The position numbers and the translations under genes were made by a program. 64,000 nucleotides of DNA from Variovorax sp. PAMC26660. GTDB taxonomy: Bacteria; Pseudomonadota; Gammaproteobacteria; Burkholderiales; Burkholderiaceae_C. Every line of letters begins with the position of its first letter. Positions within the stretch are counted from its first letter, which is position 1. Under the pieces are notes generated by a model. The model saw nothing but the letters and a program-made list of their open reading frames with translations. It had not been told where the DNA came from and did no database searches. Location of the stretch: contig NZ_CP060295.1 in assembly GCF_014302995.1 (NCBI RefSeq), positions 4,641,501 to 4,705,500 on the forward strand, written 5' to 3'. Below, in pieces: positions 60,971 to 64,000 of the stretch.

Positions 60971-61272
60971 CCAGCACGGAATTCCTCCCTGCTGGCCTCA
61001 ACGCCGCGCTCTCTGCTGCCATCGTCTTCGTGTGCATCTGCCGCGCCGACAAGATCACTGGCAGCGTCCTCAACCGCGTGAAAGCGCAGTACGTGCTCAT
61101 GGTGATGGGAGCCTGTGCCAACGGTGCTGCACCGTGGCTCTTCGCGATGCCTGGCTGGCCCTCTGTCTTCTTCACCTTCGCGGTGCTCTTCATGCTGGCG
61201 GCCGACAGCTACCAGTGGCGCCGCGGCCCTCCCGAAAGTTCAACTGGCCCTGCGCCGTTAGGAGACCTGTGA
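60967..61272 (+). CDS. holin-like membrane protein 2
   Basis: A 101-residue protein with three hydrophobic stretches (FLPAGLNAALSAAIVFVCIC, YVLMVMGACANGAAPWLFAM, FFTFAVLFMLAADSY) and a polar tail. It lies between the first membrane protein and the endolysin, a common holin position. One of the pair may be an antiholin. The start overlaps the preceding stop (ATGA). Confidence 0.6.
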   Translation: MTSTEFLPAGLNAALSAAIVFVCICRADKITGSVLNRVKAQYVLMVMGACANGAAPWLFAMPGWPSVFFTFAVLFMLAADSYQWRRGPPESSTGPAPLGDL

Positions 61273-61754
61273 TGCCATCAAACCGCAAAGCTTTCCTCGA
61301 CATGTTGGCTGTGTCCGAAGGAACCCGCACCAGTCCCGCCACCGTGAACGATGGGTACGACGTGATCGTTACCGGCGTGGATGGAAAGTCCGAAGTTTTC
61401 ACCGACTACAGCACACATCCGTTTGCCAACGGGCGGCCGTCGAAGGTGATCAACAGTCGCGGGCTGACCTCCAACGCGTCGGGCCGTTACCAGTTCATGC
61501 TCAAGGACTGGGCACACTACAAGGCACAGCTCGGCCTCCCGGACTTTGGCCCTGACTCGCAGGATCTATGGGCGCTGCAGCTTATTCGTGAGCGTGGCGC
61601 ACTGCCGTTGATCGATGCGGGCAGTTTTGACCTGGCAGTGGCGCGCGTGCGCAACCTGTGGGCGAGCCTGCCAGGCGCAGGGTACGGGCAGCCCGAGCAC
61701 TGCATCGACAGGCTGCGTGCGGCGTACCAGGCCGCGGGCGGGATGCTCGCATGA
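61272..61754 (+). CDS. endolysin (lambda R-type lysozyme/transglycosylase)
   Basis: A 160-residue murein-degrading enzyme like lambda R: the catalytic Glu in AFLDMLAVSEGT, YQFMLKDWAHYKAQLGLPDF after the SNASGR loop, then LQLIRERGALPLIDAGSF and NLWASLPGAGYGQPEH. It lacks a signal peptide, so it needs a holin to reach the cell wall. It is intact and coupled to the genes on both sides. Confidence 0.9.
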   Translation: MPSNRKAFLDMLAVSEGTRTSPATVNDGYDVIVTGVDGKSEVFTDYSTHPFANGRPSKVINSRGLTSNASGRYQFMLKDWAHYKAQLGLPDFGPDSQDLWALQLIRERGALPLIDAGSFDLAVARVRNLWASLPGAGYGQPEHCIDRLRAAYQAAGGMLA

Positions 61755-61825
61755 CGCACGTTTGCTGCCTTTGTGGATCTGCAGGTCATGAGACGACGCA
61801 GTGCAAGTGGAGGATCGTTCGATGA
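61751..61825 (+). CDS. 24-residue CCHC zinc-knuckle miniprotein
   Basis: The sequence MTHVCCLCGSAGHETTQC has an exact C-X2-C-X4-H-X4-C zinc-knuckle spacing, followed by KWRIVR. The ATG overlaps the endolysin stop by 4 bases (ATGA), and its stop overlaps the Rz start by 4 bases (ATGA). The double coupling makes translation likely. Zinc knuckles bind single-stranded nucleic acid, but what it does in a lysis cassette is unknown. Confidence 0.65.
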   Translation: MTHVCCLCGSAGHETTQCKWRIVR

Positions 61826-62352
61826 CCAAGATTTTTGACGTGGTGCCCGGCTGGATCTATGCGGCGGTCATTGCACTGCTGCTGTTTTTCATGCTCGGCC
61901 AACGTGTGCAAGTCAGCAACGCTAAGGCCGCGACGGCACGCGCACAGGTGGCATTGGCTGACGCGAGAACTCAGGCGGTGCAAGCCGCACAGAAGGCCGA
62001 AGAAGATGCCCGAACTGAAGAAACCCGCCGCGAGGCTGAAAAACAGGAAGTGATCGACCATGCACGCCAACAAACTGAAGCCGCTCTGGCTGCTGCCCGT
62101 GATGCTGACGCTGCTGCTGACAAGCTGCGCGGTCAGCTCACCGCCTATGTCGCCGCCGTCCGTCGCGCCACCACGAATCCCAGCACTTCCAGCAGAAGCA
62201 CGCCAGCCGACGATCCCATCGGAGTGCTTGCCGATGTGCTCAGCCGCGCTGACGCAAGAGCGGGCATCCTGGCAAAGTTCGCTGACTCTGCCCACATCGC
62301 CGGCACTGCCTGCGAGCGGTACGCCGATGGACTACAGCCTCCCAGTCGGTAA
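61822..62352 (+). CDS. Rz: Rz-like inner-membrane spanin (DUF2514)
   Basis: A 176-residue i-spanin: short cytoplasmic start, one membrane helix (YAAVIALLLFFMLGQ), a long charged coiled coil (about 30-100) and a globular end (VLADVLSRADARAG, then FADSAHIAGTACERY). It links the inner and outer membranes with Rz1 to break the envelope in the last step of lysis. The Rz1 gene is nested within it in the +1 frame. The remnant at 2761-3087 is its relative. Confidence 0.85.
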   Translation: MTKIFDVVPGWIYAAVIALLLFFMLGQRVQVSNAKAATARAQVALADARTQAVQAAQKAEEDARTEETRREAEKQEVIDHARQQTEAALAAARDADAAADKLRGQLTAYVAAVRRATTNPSTSSRSTPADDPIGVLADVLSRADARAGILAKFADSAHIAGTACERYADGLQPPSR

Positions 62353-62371
62353 GCTGCCCACGTCACACTGA
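62060..62371 (+). CDS. Rz1: Rz1-like outer-membrane spanin lipoprotein
   Basis: A 103-residue lipoprotein in the +1 frame of Rz: signal LWLLPVMLTLLLTSC with the lipidated Cys at about residue 23, then a proline-rich part (PPMSPPSVAPPRIPALPAEA) and CLPMCSAAL. The proline content and the nested layout are diagnostic for Rz1. It should sit in the outer membrane and bind Rz. Confidence 0.85.
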   Translation: MHANKLKPLWLLPVMLTLLLTSCAVSSPPMSPPSVAPPRIPALPAEARQPTIPSECLPMCSAALTQERASWQSSLTLPTSPALPASGTPMDYSLPVGKLPTSH

Positions 62372-62380
62372 TCCACCATC

Positions 62381-62410
62381 CCCCCCAGCGTCCGCGCTGG
62401 GGGGCTTTTT
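62381..62410 (+). terminator. rho-independent terminator after lysis cassette
   Basis: CCCCCCAGCG pairs perfectly with CGCTGGGGGG around TCCG, followed by CTTTTT. It insulates the cargo gene downstream. Confidence 0.9.
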
Positions 62411-62461
62411 CGTTTCTGAGTGCGACAATCGCAGACATTCTCAGATGGAGGGATGCGATTG

Positions 62462-63688
62462 ATGAAACGATATGCAAAGGCAGTGCTACGTCCTGCTTGG
62501 AACGCATTGAAGTGGCGGATGGACGGGATTGCCAAGGCCGAATCGGGCGCTGCTCTCACCGCAGCCATGCGGCGCGCAGACGATCTTGAAAACGTGCTGC
62601 GCGAGACAAATGAGCGGCTTGGGAAAGCGCTCACAAGAATCGACGATGCGGAGCGACAACTTGCGCGAAGCTCGCAGATCTATTCAAAGGTCAGGACTGC
62701 GTTTCCTGATCTTTTTTACAGCGATCAGATCGAGAGAGAACTCACGCAGTACAACGATCAGATCGACGTTCACGAGCTGCCGTCAGTTTTCGACTACTGG
62801 TCGAACAAGTACATCCTTCCGCTGTTCCATGAGTGCGGGTTCTCCACGGTTGATGAGTTCTATGCGAAGAACCTTGTGCAAGCTGCCCAGCGAGTTGGCG
62901 GTACGGCTCGGTTTATCAGCATCGGGGCGGGGAACTGCGACACAGAAATTCGCGTCGTCAAGTTGATGCTCGAACTCGGCCTCAAAGACTTTGAATTCGA
63001 GTGCTTGGATCTCAACCCGACGATGCTAGATCGCGGCCGAGAGGCCGTGGACGCTAGTGGGCTTGGCCGAATTTTTCGATTCGTGCAAGGCGACTTCAAT
63101 GCGTGGATTCCGTCAGGCGAATACGCTGGAGTCATGGCGAACCATTCGCTGCATCACGTCACCAACCTGGAAGGGCTTTTTGATTCGATCAAGGCGTCGC
63201 TCAATCCTCGCGGCTACTTCGTGTCGAGCGACATGATCGGGCGCAACGGCCACATGCGTTGGCCTGAGGCGCTTGGACACGTTGAACGCATCTGGCAAGA
63301 GCTACCGGCAGAGCGGCGATACAACCACCAAATGCGGCGCGCGGAACCCACGTTCGTGAACTGGGATTGTTCAAGCGAAGGGTTTGAAGGTATCCGCGCG
63401 CAGGACATCCTCCCTCTTCTTGTGGATCGCTTCGACTTCCCGGTTTTTCTCGCTTTTGGGAACGTGATCAACCCGTTTGTGGATCGATGCTTCGGCCCCA
63501 ACTTCGACGCAGATTCGGCAGATGATCGAGCGTTCATCGACCGCATCCATGCCATCGACGAGGCGGGCTTCGAGAGCGGCGAATTGACGCCGACGCAAAT
63601 GCTGGCCGTGATGAGCCCCACCGCAGTGGATTCCCACGTTTACGCGCGAGGCCTCAGCCCGCAGAAGGCGGCGCGGTCGACAAACTAA
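62462..63688 (+). CDS. cargo SAM methyltransferase with N-terminal coiled coil
   Basis: A 408-residue protein: a helical N-terminal part (about 35-85, MRRADDLENVLRETNERLGK) and a class I methyltransferase (RFISIGAGNCDTEIRVVKLM, DFEFECLDLNPTML, GEYAGVMANHSLHHVTNLEG, NPRGYFVSSDMIGRNGHM). It follows the lysis terminator, has an ACAATC-type -10 around 62424 and sits where the left remnant keeps its acyltransferase, so it is a lysogenic-conversion gene, perhaps modifying surface glycan. Start 62462 is preferred because GGAGGG lies 9 bases before it; ATG at 62453 and GTG at 62420 are alternatives. Confidence 0.78.
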   Translation: MKRYAKAVLRPAWNALKWRMDGIAKAESGAALTAAMRRADDLENVLRETNERLGKALTRIDDAERQLARSSQIYSKVRTAFPDLFYSDQIERELTQYNDQIDVHELPSVFDYWSNKYILPLFHECGFSTVDEFYAKNLVQAAQRVGGTARFISIGAGNCDTEIRVVKLMLELGLKDFEFECLDLNPTMLDRGREAVDASGLGRIFRFVQGDFNAWIPSGEYAGVMANHSLHHVTNLEGLFDSIKASLNPRGYFVSSDMIGRNGHMRWPEALGHVERIWQELPAERRYNHQMRRAEPTFVNWDCSSEGFEGIRAQDILPLLVDRFDFPVFLAFGNVINPFVDRCFGPNFDADSADDRAFIDRIHAIDEAGFESGELTPTQMLAVMSPTAVDSHVYARGLSPQKAARSTN

Positions 63689-63708
63689 TCGTTAGCGACC
63701 GCATCAGA

Positions 63709-64000
63709 CTACGCCTTGCTCACCTTCAGTTCCAGCCGGTAGCCCAGCGCACTGAAGGCCTGCGCCATCGTGTCGATCTTCGTCGCGTGATGAAGATCCA
63801 GGATGCGCGTTACCTCTTGGGGTTTGATCCCCATCGACCGGGCAATGTCGATGGGCCGCGCCTTCTTCTTCAGCACGATGTTCAGCAGTTCCACCTTGGA
63901 CGCGACGGAGAGCGGAAGCTCAACCAGGCGCTCGTCTTTCTGGAGCGCGCTTGGTCGAGGAACCTCTCTGCCATCCTCAAAGTAGAAATCCATGGCCGTG
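63709..64000 (-). CDS. HicB-type antitoxin, partial
   Basis: The frame runs off the right window edge and continues the C-terminal half of a HicB antitoxin: an end-of-domain YFEDGREVPRPS, then VELPLSVASKVELLNIVLKK and a ribbon/helix-turn-helix (IDIARSMGIKPQEVTRILDL). HicB neutralises the mRNA-cleaving toxin HicA, normally encoded upstream, beyond the window here. A HicAB pair at the end of a prophage fits an addiction or anti-phage role. The 5' part and the toxin are not visible. Confidence 0.8.
   Translation of the reverse strand, partial: TAMDFYFEDGREVPRPSALQKDERLVELPLSVASKVELLNIVLKKKARPIDIARSMGIKPQEVTRILDLHHATKIDTMAQAFSALGYRLELKVSKA

Overview
The window is high-GC betaproteobacterial chromosome, most consistent with Variovorax or a close Comamonadaceae relative. 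The best pointers are a StyA1/StyA2B monooxygenase pair (an arrangement known from Variovorax paradoxus), a dgdR/dgdA pair, and a glnA-ntrB-ntrC nitrogen operon. This assignment rests on recognising protein sequences, not on a database search.

Layout. (1) 1-4.9 kb: decayed late end of a prophage, with small lipoproteins, two degenerate Rz-like remnants and an Rz1-like reading frame. It ends with an acyltransferase cargo gene and an attachment-type sequence (T-arm plus acceptor 3' end of a tRNA/tmRNA gene, followed by that gene's own terminator). (2) 5.1-16.2 kb: a minus-strand pentose/deoxyribose catabolic operon (deoC, double aldehyde dehydrogenase, rbsD, rbsK-type kinase, four-gene sugar ABC transporter). 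A DeoR-type regulator faces it across two 16-bp palindromes, and a separate 20-bp LacI/RbsR-type palindrome precedes rbsD. (3) 16.2-19.5 kb: EF-G-like GTPase and an AraC regulator. (4) 19.6-24.8 kb: SDR, StyA1, StyA2B fusion and a dienelactone hydrolase/SnoaL-like fusion, probably an aromatic/indole/styrene oxidation cluster. (5) 24.8-28.8 kb: TetR regulator, SpoIIM-like membrane protein, dgdR/dgdA. (6) 29.6-31.7 kb: a four-gene roadblock/small-GTPase module. (7) 32.0-34.3 kb: two small genes and an IS1595-family element of 1409 bp with an L7/L12-like passenger; its 8-bp target duplication is the exact centre of an ancestral SOS (LexA) box. (8) 34.5-49.5 kb: core genes: methyltransferase, gamma-glutamyltranspeptidase, pseudouridine synthase, YVTN protein, deacetylase, fatty acid hydroxylase, EI24 protein, molybdopterin-binding protein, sigma54/NtrC-regulated glnA, ntrB, ntrC, exonuclease III. 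(9) 49.6 kb to the end: a lambdoid prophage with internal deletions.

The right prophage keeps a leftward recombination operon (Xis, methyltransferase, YqaJ exonuclease, RecT), a rightward Ref/Q-like operon, TerS/TerL, two holin-like proteins, endolysin, a zinc-knuckle miniprotein, Rz with embedded Rz1, a cargo methyltransferase and a HicB antitoxin running off the window. It has no visible repressor or replication genes, and the portal gene is joined out of frame to the last part of a glycine-rich tail fibre gene, so nearly all head and tail genes are absent. It can plausibly be induced to lyse, but not to make particles on its own. The right end of this prophage and the decayed remnant at the left edge share the order Rz/Rz1 - terminator - cargo gene, so two related phages seem to have brought different surface-modification genes to this chromosome.
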